Assembly: GCA_947630855.1 (NCBI GenBank)
Contig: CANRJF010000015.1
Location: 1 to 41,041 of the forward strand
Reading direction: 5' to 3'
Origin: an uncultured Lachnospiraceae bacterium
Lineage (GTDB): Bacteria > Bacillota > Clostridia > Lachnospirales > Lachnospiraceae
DNA: 41,041 nt
The notes under the pieces are model-generated. The model was given only the letters and a program-made list of their open reading frames with translations, was not told where the DNA came from and made no database searches. A program made the translations under genes and the position numbers. Of this stretch, positions 10,385 through 18,043 are shown in pieces (within the stretch, counting starts at the first letter, position 1; every line of letters starts with the position of its first letter).

Positions 10385-11938
10385 TCAGGAATTAATACAG
10401 GGAAAAATAATAGACACCGTAAACAAATCCCCGTCTAAATTTATGCGGAAAGTACCTCCCATAAGGTTGGTCAGGCTTCTTGCAATGGAAAGTCCTAAGC
10501 CGCTCCCTTCCGTCCCCCTGGATTCATCTCCCCGGACAAACCGCTGGCTTAAATCATCGGAATCCACATCCAATGCCTGTTCCGAAATGTCTTTCATGGA
10601 AAATTCCGCCCATCCTTCTTCCACTTTTAATTCCACATAAACCCTTGTATCCTTAAGGGCATATTTTGCCGCATTATTATAAAGATTCTGCACTACCCGC
10701 CACAGCCGGCTGCCGTCCGCAAAAATCATCACCGGTTCTTTGGGAAGCCTGGTAATAATTGTAAGTCCCTTATCCTCAAAGATTTCATTAAACTCCCCGC
10801 CCGTCTGATATATTAATTCTACCATATTAATTACCTGCATATCCAGTTCAATATTTCCGCTGGATATTTTAGAGACTTCCATTAAATCCTCTGTAAGCTG
10901 CTTTAACCGCAAAGACTTCTTTTCCAGAATATCCACATATTTCTCAATTTTTTCGTTCTGGATATGTTCCATCTTTATTAAATGCACATAATTAATAATA
11001 GATGTGAGGGGAGTTTTAATATCATGGGATACGTTGGTAATCAGCTCCGTCTTAAGCCTCTCGCTTTTAAGATTTTCCTCCACTGCGTTGGACAATCCCA
11101 TGCCGATGCTGTTAATTTTTTCCGCCATAATACGGCATTCACCGTTGTACTCCGATTCATTTAGTTTATAGCCCAGATTTCCATTGCTGATTTCCGTAAT
11201 GACTTTTATAATTTGAGTCCTCTGATTTGCCTGACGCAGCAGTGTAATGCCTGCCGCAAGAATAATTATGCCCAATCCCCAAAATGCCCACCAGTATCCG
11301 GCTGTAAATGCAATGTATGCAAAAATAAGGGCAGTTGCTATCGTAACGATAAACTCAATTACGGTTCTCCTTGCCACGGACTGAATCATAAGCCCCTTCT
11401 TTATGGTACGCACAGACCAGTCAAGCAGGCTGGAACTAACAAAAATATCCGCTTTGATTTTCCGCACAAGACTTAAATAAATTGTGAGAAGTACTGCATC
11501 CGAAATAAAAACCAATGTCCCTGCAAGAATCAGGGAACTGGCTATATCCCATTCTTTCTGCCCCACCCTGACGCAAAAAGCAAACAGCACGGAAACATAA
11601 ACAAGAAATGCTATCAGTTGTATTTCCACAGGTACATAATCCAGCCTGTAAAGACGGATTTTTTCATCTTCATCATTTCTGCCGGTAGCCAGGGTAAGAT
11701 ATATAATGCACAATACAAAGCACATGGCAGACAACATCCCTAACATCATTCCTGCCTCTATCCAGGAATAATACCCGGATTCAGAAAAATTTCCCGTTCC
11801 TCTGCCGCCGGATAGGAACATACTTGTTTCATAGGAATTTATCAACAGGGAAAACATTATAATCACAACTATTAAAAATACCATCTGCATTAAAACTGCT
11901 ACCGTTTTAAATGCGCTGTTATAATGCGTATGACCCAT
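10385..11938 (-). CDS. Membrane sensor histidine kinase
   Basis: Class I HisKA kinase of 517 residues. The N-terminal half has about six hydrophobic segments and no large extracellular domain. A HAMP-like linker follows, then the H-box ELITNVSHDIKTPLTS (phospho-His near residue 305), the N-box QNLYNNAAKYA and the G-box GSGLGLSIARS. Such multi-span sensors often detect membrane or envelope signals. I prefer ATG 11938, which has GGAGG five bases upstream. An in-frame ATG at 11950 overlaps the regulator stop as TAATG and would add four residues, so translational coupling is possible either way. The kinase is encoded directly after its presumed partner regulator. The signal and target genes are not shown by the sequence. 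Confidence 0.93.
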   Translation of the reverse strand: MGHTHYNSAFKTVAVLMQMVFLIVVIIMFSLLINSYETSMFLSGGRGTGNFSESGYYSWIEAGMMLGMLSAMCFVLCIIYLTLATGRNDEDEKIRLYRLDYVPVEIQLIAFLVYVSVLFAFCVRVGQKEWDIASSLILAGTLVFISDAVLLTIYLSLVRKIKADIFVSSSLLDWSVRTIKKGLMIQSVARRTVIEFIVTIATALIFAYIAFTAGYWWAFWGLGIIILAAGITLLRQANQRTQIIKVITEISNGNLGYKLNESEYNGECRIMAEKINSIGMGLSNAVEENLKSERLKTELITNVSHDIKTPLTSIINYVHLIKMEHIQNEKIEKYVDILEKKSLRLKQLTEDLMEVSKISSGNIELDMQVINMVELIYQTGGEFNEIFEDKGLTIITRLPKEPVMIFADGSRLWRVVQNLYNNAAKYALKDTRVYVELKVEEGWAEFSMKDISEQALDVDSDDLSQRFVRGDESRGTEGSGLGLSIARSLTNLMGGTFRINLDGDLFTVSIIFPCINS

Positions 11939-11949
11939 GCTCCCCTCCA

Positions 11950-12642
11950 TTAAACTTTATCCACCTTATATCCCACGCCCCATACTACTTTTATATACCG
12001 GGGCTCTTTTGGATTAATCTCTATTTTTTCCCGTATATGCCGGATATGCACTGCCACCGTATTGTCTGCTCCGATAGCCTCCGCATTCCAGATGCTTTTA
12101 TATATCTCGCTTATGGAATATACTTTGCCCTGATTTTTCATTAAAAGAAGCAGTATATTGTACTCAATGGGAGTAAGTTTCACCGGTTCCCCATCCACGG
12201 TCACTTCTTTTAAATCATCATTTAACAATAATCCTCCTGTCTGGTAAACAACGGAACTGTTTCCCGACGCATTTCCCAGTTTTGTATAACGGCGCAATTG
12301 GGATTTCACTCTTGCCACCAGTTCTAAAGGATTAAACGGTTTTGTAAGATAATCATCGGCGCCGATATTCAATCCGAGAATCTTATCGGAATCCTCGGAT
12401 TTGGCAGAAAGCATAATAATGGGAATGCTGCTGGATTTACGAATCTGTAAAGTGGCGCGAATCCCGTCTAAATATGGCATCATCACATCCATCACCAGTA
12501 AATCCACTTCTTCTTCCCCTAAAATTTTTAATGCTTCCTTCCCGTCATAGGCTTTTAAAACTTCATACCCTTCCTGCTGCAAATAAATTTCAATTGCCTC
12601 TACAATTTCTTTGTCATCATCACATACCAGTATTCGGTTCAT
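11950..12642 (-). CDS. OmpR/PhoB-family response regulator
   Basis: Two-domain regulator of 230 residues. The receiver domain has the acidic cluster D8-D10, phospho-acceptor D52 (LLVMDVMMP), S79 and K101 (LTKPF). The C-terminal winged helix (about 130-230) ends with RYIKVVWGVGYKVDK, typical of the OmpR type. The start ATG is six bases after AGGGGG. It follows the coiled-coil gene by 10 bases and overlaps or abuts the kinase gene, so the three genes are almost certainly one transcript. It presumably pairs with the downstream kinase. Confidence 0.95.
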   Translation of the reverse strand: MNRILVCDDDKEIVEAIEIYLQQEGYEVLKAYDGKEALKILGEEEVDLLVMDVMMPYLDGIRATLQIRKSSSIPIIMLSAKSEDSDKILGLNIGADDYLTKPFNPLELVARVKSQLRRYTKLGNASGNSSVVYQTGGLLLNDDLKEVTVDGEPVKLTPIEYNILLLLMKNQGKVYSISEIYKSIWNAEAIGADNTVAVHIRHIREKIEINPKEPRYIKVVWGVGYKVDKV

Positions 12643-12652
12643 CCTTTTCCCC

Positions 12653-13663
12653 CTAAGTGTTTTTCAGGAATCTGGACAACCCCTTTTTTTCCTGTTTGTC
12701 AATAGTTTCCTGTCCGTTTTTCCAGTTAAAATATTCTTCATCCAGACTTTCTTTTAATATGGCTTCCATCTCCGCATCAAAAGTATCGTCCTGCTCCTTG
12801 GTAAATCTCTCATTTCTGGCCTCAGCCAGTGCCTCTGCAATTGTCTGCTTCCTGCCTACAACTCTGGATTCTCTGCCGGAGGGCGTCTTTTCCGGTTTCT
12901 TTTTTTCGTCCTTGTTTTTTTCGTCCTTGTCTTTTTCGTCTAAAGAAAGTTCTGCCCGCCTGAAATAATCTTCATTAATCTTAATCTCCGGTTTGGCATA
13001 AACCGGCTCATCCTTTATAATCGGCAGACCGTCCGGCGTAAGCCCTGCCTTCTCAAAATATTCTTCATTAATCTTAATCTCTGCCGACAGGGGAATAAAT
13101 TCCGGTTCCGCGTCATTTTTATGTTCATATTTCTCCGGCTTCTCCCTGTCCTCTTTTCTGGCTTTTGCCCTGGCGATTTCCTTGTTTCTCTCTTCAATAA
13201 TCCTGATATACTTGGAAGTATCCTTCAAATCCTCCAACTGGCTTTTTAATTCCCTTTGATTGCTGCGGACACGCTTTTTCTCCTTCTCCATATCCCTGCC
13301 AACGCTCTCTAAAATCTGTTTCATGGATTTTCCCGCATTGTCAATAATATCCTGAATCCGCCCCAATGCATCATCCGTATACAGTACGGAAGCCGCATAG
13401 ATATCCTCTGCCTGATGATTGGCATTCCTAAGGGTTTCTTCCCGGCGCTTCTCCGCCTCTCTCTGGCCTTTTGCCCGGCTCTGCTCCGTAGCCTCGTATT
13501 CCTCCATCATATCGCTGACTGCATCTTTTAAAACATCAAGCAGATTTAACATATCCTTTTTATAAAGCAAAACATATTCTTCATACCCCGGTACTTCCCT
13601 TCCCCGGGCAATCATAACATGAATATCTCTCAATGTCCGCTCCAGTTTATCCTGTACGCTCAT
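12653..13663 (-). CDS. Uncharacterised coiled-coil protein upstream of a two-component pair
   Basis: Soluble, highly charged 336-residue protein that I do not recognise as a named family. Residues 1-60 form a predicted small helical domain (DKLERTLRDIHVMIARG). Residues 60-190 are a long coiled coil with heptad-like Glu/Arg/Lys/Leu spacing, reminiscent in general form of DivIVA/GpsB-type proteins but without their conserved N-terminus. The C-terminal part contains a duplicated motif EIKINE-[ED]-YF about 31 residues apart, then a Lys/Asp-rich stretch and a conserved-looking tail (EEYFNWKNGQ). I start at ATG 13663, with AGGAG seven to eight bases upstream. A longer frame to 13705 has no site. 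It is the first gene of an operon with a response regulator and kinase, suggesting a link to cell-envelope or cell-shape signalling. That is inference only. Confidence 0.8.
   Translation of the reverse strand: MSVQDKLERTLRDIHVMIARGREVPGYEEYVLLYKKDMLNLLDVLKDAVSDMMEEYEATEQSRAKGQREAEKRREETLRNANHQAEDIYAASVLYTDDALGRIQDIIDNAGKSMKQILESVGRDMEKEKKRVRSNQRELKSQLEDLKDTSKYIRIIEERNKEIARAKARKEDREKPEKYEHKNDAEPEFIPLSAEIKINEEYFEKAGLTPDGLPIIKDEPVYAKPEIKINEDYFRRAELSLDEKDKDEKNKDEKKKPEKTPSGRESRVVGRKQTIAEALAEARNERFTKEQDDTFDAEMEAILKESLDEEYFNWKNGQETIDKQEKKGLSRFLKNT
12971..13081 (-). repeat. Duplicated short motif inside the coiled-coil gene
   Basis: An 18-base sequence, ttcattaatcttaatctc, occurs at 12971-12988 and again at 13064-13081, 93 bases apart and in the same frame. 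It encodes the repeated peptide EIKINE followed by [ED]-YF. The spacing of 31 codons and the relation of the flanking residues (EYFEKAGL versus DYFRRAEL) point to an internal duplication rather than chance. Confidence 0.7.
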
Positions 13664-13695
13664 AAAATTCTCCTCATATGTTTTTCTTATGAAAC

Positions 13696-13701
13696 AGTAT
13701 A
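13696..13701 (-). promoter_or_regulatory. Extended -10 promoter of the coiled-coil/two-component operon
   Basis: The minus strand reads TG-T-TATACT, an extended -10 box, about 33 bases before the ATG at 13663. No good -35 hexamer is found 17 bases upstream, which extended -10 promoters tolerate. The surrounding interval (13664-13776) is AT-rich and shows no convincing terminator for hydF. Confidence 0.5.
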
Positions 13702-13776
13702 ACACATTTTTCTTTTAGAATGGGGCAGAATCAAGGATTTTTTCTTAAGATTTTATTTATTTATAATTTTTTTACT

Positions 13777-15009
13777 TTATATGCCAAAAATTTCTATGCT
13801 TCTCTGCAAAATTCCGTGCATCATGGCAATGGCGATACCATAATTTGTCATGGGAACATTTGCATCTTCTGCACATTTCAAACGATATTTCATCTCCCTG
13901 TCATTTAAGGTACATGCGCCGCAATGAATTATCAATTTAAATTCTGACAAATCTTCCGGAAATTCCGTTCCGGAGGAAAAAGTTAAATCAAGTTTCTTTT
14001 TTGTGTATTCCGCCAGCCATCCTGGAAGCTTTACTGTGCCGATATCTTCGCATTGCCTGTGGTGGGTACAGCCCTCGGAAATTAATATTTTATCCCCGTC
14101 CTCTAACGTATCCAACACCCTTGCCCCTGCTACCTGTGAGGAGAGGTTTCCTTTGTATCTGGCAAGGAGAATGGAAAATGACGTAAGATATATGTCTCCC
14201 GGCGTATCCCTGTCTACCCGCTCAAACGCCTGGCTGTCAGTAATCACTACTTTAGGCTTTTTCCCAAGGGATGAAAGCGCCAGGGGAAGTTCCGTCTCCC
14301 TGACAGCCACAGGAATTGCCCCTGCCTCCAGACAGTCCCTTATTACCTGCTGCTGGGGTAAAATCAATCTCCCTTTGGGGGCGGCGGAATCTATGGGAAT
14401 TACAAGAACCGCCAAATCTCCCGGATTCAGCAAATCTCCTATTAACTTTAATGTTGTACTTTCCTTTGGAGCCACAGAGGCAAGCCTTTCCTTTAGGCTT
14501 TGGATGTTGGTGTTCTCCTTTGCGCTGACAAAAACAGTTTTTTCCGGCTCATTTATTATCTTTTCTATCTGTTCTTTCTGCTCTTTGGATAAAAGTTCTT
14601 CCTTATTTATAACAATAAGATAAGGAATCTTTTTCTCCGATAATCTGGCAATGAAGGGTTTTTCCAGCTCCAAAAAATCGTTTTTCCCTTTGTCATTCAG
14701 CAGGGATTCCCCGTCTGCAGCCAGCAGGGCGATATCTGTTTTATTCAGTGCCTGATAACTTTTCTTTACCCGAAGATGGCCTAAATCCCCCTCATCATCT
14801 AAACCCGGTGTGTCAATAAATACCACCGGGCCTAAGGGCAGCAGTTCCATAGCCTTTTTTACCGGGTCTGTGGTGGTTCCCTTTTTTTCTGAAACAATGG
14901 CAAGGTTCTGGCCGGTAATGGCATTAAGCAGGCTGGATTTCCCTGCATTTCTCCTGCCGAATATTCCGATGTGAAGCCGCTCTGCAGACGGCGTATCGTT
15001 TAATCCCAT
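13777..15009 (-). CDS. hydF: [FeFe]-hydrogenase H-cluster maturation GTPase HydF
   Basis: Scaffold GTPase on which the 2Fe subcluster is assembled before transfer to the hydrogenase. The 410-residue protein has an N-terminal TrmE/Era-like G domain: P-loop GRRNAGKSS (residues 18-26), switch GTTTDP, DTPGLDDEG for G3, and VINKEE for G4. The C-terminal cluster domain carries the diagnostic pattern Cys-x-His, 46 residues, then Cys-x-x-Cys (CTH... IHCGAC). I start at ATG 15009, which has GGAGG seven bases upstream. An earlier ATG at 15078 lies inside hydG. It follows hydG by 28 bases as the last gene of the maturation operon. All expected residues are present. Confidence 0.97.
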   Translation of the reverse strand: MGLNDTPSAERLHIGIFGRRNAGKSSLLNAITGQNLAIVSEKKGTTTDPVKKAMELLPLGPVVFIDTPGLDDEGDLGHLRVKKSYQALNKTDIALLAADGESLLNDKGKNDFLELEKPFIARLSEKKIPYLIVINKEELLSKEQKEQIEKIINEPEKTVFVSAKENTNIQSLKERLASVAPKESTTLKLIGDLLNPGDLAVLVIPIDSAAPKGRLILPQQQVIRDCLEAGAIPVAVRETELPLALSSLGKKPKVVITDSQAFERVDRDTPGDIYLTSFSILLARYKGNLSSQVAGARVLDTLEDGDKILISEGCTHHRQCEDIGTVKLPGWLAEYTKKKLDLTFSSGTEFPEDLSEFKLIIHCGACTLNDREMKYRLKCAEDANVPMTNYGIAIAMMHGILQRSIEIFGI

Positions 15010-15037
15010 ATATTTGCCTCCATCTGGTTTTCCGAAA

Positions 15038-16456
15038 TCAGAAACGGAAATCTCTTTGTCCTGAATGAATATTCTCAATGTATTCTAAAGCCTTTGCGCG
15101 GACTTTTTCATTGGGAATGGTTTTTAATTCTTCTGCAATCAGCTTTTCCCCGATTGCTTTTGTTGCCGGAGAAGCATAATCTTCCAGGTATTCCTTCAAA
15201 GTCATTAAAGCGTTGGGATGACAGCAGTTAATAATCTGTTTGCTCTTTAATAGTTCCATAAAGCGGTCTCCTGTCCTGCCCTCCCGGTAACATGCAGTAC
15301 AAAAACTTGGCACATAGCCTAACTCCATGAGCCAGTAAAGTACCTCGTCTAAAGTCCGGTTGTCGCTGACATCAAACTGGGCGGAATTGTCCTCCGGCGC
15401 CTCCTCTTGTACATAGCCTCCCACGCTGGTACGGGAACCGCCGCTAATCTGGGAAATCCCCAGTTTCAGCACTTTTTCCCTTGTTTCTTTTGTCTCCCTG
15501 GTGGATACAATCATGCCGGTATAGGGCACGGCAATACGGATACAGGCAACGATTTTTGCAAAGGTCTCATCGGAAATCCCGTTGTCAAAAACATCCGGGT
15601 CAATATCATCCGCCTTTCTCACCCTTGGAACGCTGATGGTGTGAGGGCCTACTCCGCCGTAACTTTCCATATGCTCCGCATGCATAATAATTCCCGTAAA
15701 ATCATAACGGTAATTGTTAAGTCCAAAGAGCACGCCTATTCCCATATCGTCAATGCCTGCCTGTCTTGCCCTGTCCATAGCTTCCGTATGGTAGGCGTAA
15801 TCGCTTTTCGGCCCTGTGGGATGAAGCTGCTCGTAAGACTTCTTATTATAAGTCTCCTGAAATAAAATATACGTGCCAATGCCTGCATCCTTTAATTTTC
15901 TGTAATTTTCTATGGTTGTGGCAGCTATGTTCACATTCACCCGGCGGATTGCCCCGTTTTTATGTTTTATGCCGTAAATGGTATCAATGCTTTCTAAAAT
16001 ATACTCAATGGGATTGTTTACCGGGTCTTCCCCTGCTTCCAGCGCCAGACGCTTGTGCCCCATATCCTGTAAGGCAGTGACTTCTTTTACAATTTCCTCC
16101 TGTGTCAGCTTTTTCCTTGCAATATGTTTGTTTTTGGCATGGTAAGGGCAGTACTGGCAGCCGTTGATGCAGTAATTGGACAGATACAGGGGGGCAAACA
16201 TAACGATTCGGTTGCCGTAAAATTCCTGTTTAATATCCTCAGCCAGTTTGTAGATTTTCTGGTTTAAGTCCTCTAACTCGCAGTCTAACAGGACGATGGC
16301 TTCCCTGTGGGATACCCCTTTCATTTTTGATGCCTTCTCCAAAATTTCTTCAATTAAAGCCCTGTTCGTCTTATTTTTTTCGGCATACTCTAAACATTCT
16401 AAAATTTCCTCATCACTGATAAATTCTTCCGCTTTTGATGACATTACGTTGTACAT
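15038..16456 (-). CDS. hydG: [FeFe]-hydrogenase maturase HydG (radical SAM tyrosine lyase)
   Basis: Radical SAM enzyme that cleaves tyrosine to supply CO and cyanide as an Fe(CO)2(CN) synthon for the H-cluster. The 472-residue protein has the SAM cluster motif C96-x3-C100-x2-C103 (NYCINGCQYC). Its C-terminal region carries the second cluster motif Cys-x2-Cys-x22-Cys (FCTACYREGRTGD ... CCHPN) expected for HydG and absent from ThiH. The ATG has AAGGAGG nine bases upstream. The gene sits between hydE and hydF in the classic maturation order. Confidence 0.97.
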   Translation of the reverse strand: MYNVMSSKAEEFISDEEILECLEYAEKNKTNRALIEEILEKASKMKGVSHREAIVLLDCELEDLNQKIYKLAEDIKQEFYGNRIVMFAPLYLSNYCINGCQYCPYHAKNKHIARKKLTQEEIVKEVTALQDMGHKRLALEAGEDPVNNPIEYILESIDTIYGIKHKNGAIRRVNVNIAATTIENYRKLKDAGIGTYILFQETYNKKSYEQLHPTGPKSDYAYHTEAMDRARQAGIDDMGIGVLFGLNNYRYDFTGIIMHAEHMESYGGVGPHTISVPRVRKADDIDPDVFDNGISDETFAKIVACIRIAVPYTGMIVSTRETKETREKVLKLGISQISGGSRTSVGGYVQEEAPEDNSAQFDVSDNRTLDEVLYWLMELGYVPSFCTACYREGRTGDRFMELLKSKQIINCCHPNALMTLKEYLEDYASPATKAIGEKLIAEELKTIPNEKVRAKALEYIENIHSGQRDFRF

Positions 16457-16496
16457 ATTTATTATCCTCCTTATATCTCTTTATTAAATGTAAATT

Positions 16497-17531
16497 TTAT
16501 ATTTTAACCGGGTCCCCTCTGTCAATTACCAGTTGATACCCGATGGACTCCATACGCCTGACAAGACACATTCTGCACTCCGCCGCCTCATCTCCTGTGC
16601 AGATTTTATTATCGTAAAGCTCGTATTTCTTTCGCACTGTTACAGGAGAAAGATTGGGCATCACCACATTTGCCCCTGCTAAAATTCCCTTTTCCCTGCC
16701 TTCCCTGTCTATGGTTCCAAGGGCGGTGGTGGCAGGCAGAAGGAGATTGGGTTTTAAAAGGCGAAGCAGGCTTAATAAATACAGGGTTTCTTCTACGCTT
16801 CCCTGGCTTTCCCCGGCAAAAGGCGTGTCGTGGTGGGGAACAAAGGGGCCGATGCCCACCATATCCGGCTGCAATTGCGTAATAAACATCATGTCCTCCG
16901 CCAAAGTTTCCGGCGTCTGCCCCGGAGAACCCACCATAAAGCCGCATCCTACCTGATAGCCGATTTCCTTTAAGTTCCACAGACAGTCTTTACGATTACT
17001 TAATTTTAGTTCCGGCGGATGCAGTTTTCCATAATGCTCCATGTCTGCCGTTTCATGACGGAGAAGATATCTGTCCGCTCCTGCCTTGTAAAAGCGGAAA
17101 TAACTATCTTTTTCCTTCTCTCCCACAGACAGGGTTAAGGCACAGTCTGAATATTTATTTTTGATTAAACCAATCAATTCCACCAGCTTATCATCTGTGT
17201 AATACCCGTCTTCTCCTCCCTGTAATACAAAGGTGCGAAAACCAAGTTCATACCCCTGTTTACAGCAATCCAGTATTTCCTCTGCCCTAAGCCTGTAACG
17301 GCTTGCATTTTTGTTATCCCTGCGGATTCCGCAATAGTAACAGTTGTTTTTGCAGTAGTTGGTAAATTCTATCAACCCTCTGGTAAAAACCTTATTTCCG
17401 TAATATTTCTTTTGGGCCTGCCTTGCTAAGTGGGAAAGATAATCTTTTTCCCCCCTGTTTTCTATTAATGCAATCCATTCTTCTTTAGACAGCTTATGTT
17501 CTTCTGCCAGTCTGTCAATGAGTTTTCTCAC
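16497..17531 (-). CDS. hydE: [FeFe]-hydrogenase maturase HydE (radical SAM)
   Basis: Radical SAM protein that acts on the iron synthon made by HydG during assembly of the 2Fe subcluster. The 344-residue sequence has the motif C60-x3-C64-x2-C67 (NYCKNNCYYC). Near the C-terminus is the optional second cluster motif Cys-x7-Cys-x2-Cys (CTGDEAAECRMC) known from Thermotoga HydE. The start is GTG 17531, six bases after GGAGG, and it overlaps the end of the TM1266-type regulator gene by 17 bases, so translation is probably coupled. A 40-base gap separates it from hydG. Confidence 0.96.
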   Translation of the reverse strand: MRKLIDRLAEEHKLSKEEWIALIENRGEKDYLSHLARQAQKKYYGNKVFTRGLIEFTNYCKNNCYYCGIRRDNKNASRYRLRAEEILDCCKQGYELGFRTFVLQGGEDGYYTDDKLVELIGLIKNKYSDCALTLSVGEKEKDSYFRFYKAGADRYLLRHETADMEHYGKLHPPELKLSNRKDCLWNLKEIGYQVGCGFMVGSPGQTPETLAEDMMFITQLQPDMVGIGPFVPHHDTPFAGESQGSVEETLYLLSLLRLLKPNLLLPATTALGTIDREGREKGILAGANVVMPNLSPVTVRKKYELYDNKICTGDEAAECRMCLVRRMESIGYQLVIDRGDPVKI

Positions 17532-17787
17532 CCCGTCCCTCCTGTAACTTAGCGTAGAGGGCTTTTGAGGTGATTCCCTCTAACATGCCGATTTTTCCTG
17601 TCATAGCGCTGATTTTGTCTGCCGGGGCATCCATGGTAACACTGATAAGGGAAATGCCCCGTTTAGGATAAGGGATTCCCATTCTTCCCAGGATGTATTG
17701 GCTGTTATTGTGTAAAATCTGGTTTAATTTTTCAATGTTTTCCAGATTTTCCACTACTATGGATATAATGGCTACTCTTGTTTCCAT
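17515..17787 (-). CDS. TM1266-type iron-only hydrogenase system regulator
   Basis: Small ACT-like protein of 90 residues beginning METRVAIISIVVEN. It has the beta-alpha-beta-beta-alpha-beta order of the TM1266 family, which is routinely found with [FeFe]-hydrogenase genes and named a putative regulator. There is no DNA-binding domain, so any regulatory role would be by ligand or protein binding. The residues GRMGIPYPKRGISLISV resemble the family core. I start at ATG 17787 because AAAGGAG lies seven bases upstream. A longer in-frame start at 17871 would run through the structured leader. It is the first gene of the hyd maturation operon. Confidence 0.88.
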   Translation of the reverse strand: METRVAIISIVVENLENIEKLNQILHNNSQYILGRMGIPYPKRGISLISVTMDAPADKISAMTGKIGMLEGITSKALYAKLQEGRGEKTH

Positions 17788-17801
17788 TGATTTTCTCCTT
17801 T

Positions 17802-17828
17802 GCCTTATTTTTTGTAACAAAAGAAGGC
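17802..17828 (-). promoter_or_regulatory. Hairpin directly before the Shine-Dalgarno of the hyd operon
   Basis: On the minus strand GCCTT (17828-17824) pairs with AAGGC (17806-17802). An inner TTTTG/CAAAA pairing lies around a small loop, and the stem can be extended by TT/AA at its base. The AAAGGAG site begins within or directly after the 3' arm. An alternative pairing of CTTCTTT with AAAGGAG could mask the site. This could be an expression platform for the leader structure immediately upstream. Confidence 0.4.
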
Positions 17829-17832
17829 AATT

Positions 17833-17926
17833 TCCAAACCTGCTTGGGATAAGATTTCTGCTCCCTTGCATATGAATGAAAATTTCCTGTAATATGCAGC
17901 CTGCATCCTCAGGTCCCGCCTTTGGA
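17833..17926 (-). ncRNA. Candidate structured leader RNA of the H-cluster maturation operon
   Basis: A 94-base segment on the minus strand folds by eye into a closed multi-stem junction. P1 is TCCAAA (17926-17921) with TTTGGA (17838-17833). Inside are CCTG/CAGG (17913-17910 with 17903-17900), TGCATAT/ATATGCA (17898-17892 with 17873-17867), and GGGA/TCCC (17865-17862 with 17849-17846). The predicted transcription start, about 17928, falls two bases before P1. The segment is more GC-rich than its surroundings. I do not recognise it as any known riboswitch class. The pairings have not been tested by covariation or energy calculation. Confidence 0.4.
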
Positions 17927-17932
17927 TTTAGG

Positions 17933-17963
17933 TGATTATAATAATCATAAATTTTTCAAAAAA
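17933..17963 (-). promoter_or_regulatory. hyd operon promoter with Fur-like palindrome over the -10 box
   Basis: The perfect inverted repeat TGATTAT-A-ATAATCA (17933-17947) has the 7-1-7 layout of Fur-family boxes. It differs from the Fur consensus TGATAATnATTATCA by one base per arm. It covers the minus-strand -10 box TATAAT (17940-17935). The -35 region 17 bases upstream is only a T-run, so the promoter is weak or assisted. Regulation of an iron-sulfur-rich pathway by iron would fit, but this is inference. Confidence 0.42.
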
Positions 17964-17979
17964 ATTAAGATAATTTTAA

Positions 17980-18008
17980 TTGCTTTCAAATATATTCTAG
18001 CGTATTAT
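17980..18008 (+). promoter_or_regulatory. Probable promoter of the lipoprotein gene
   Basis: TTGCTT (17980-17985) and TATTAT (18003-18008) are separated by 17 bases. This gives a start near 18015 and a leader of about 29 bases to the ATG at 18044. Confidence 0.45.
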
Positions 18009-18043
18009 AAATCATTATACAACATTTTTTTATGGAGGATATT

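Noticed and set aside
12897..12950. Low-complexity tract near KDEKNKDEKKK as a possible phase-variable microsatellite
   Set aside because: The units are imperfect and change length in whole codons of a charged linker. No homopolymer long enough for on/off switching is present.
13777..15078. Longer start for hydF at 15078
   Set aside because: It would overlap hydG by 41 bases and lacks a ribosome binding site. ATG 15009 has GGAGG at the right distance and matches family N-termini.
17833..17926. NiCo (czcD) riboswitch as identity of the hyd leader
   Set aside because: A few short blocks (GGGAC, GCAGGCTGCA) look alike, but their order and the junction layout do not match what I know of that class.
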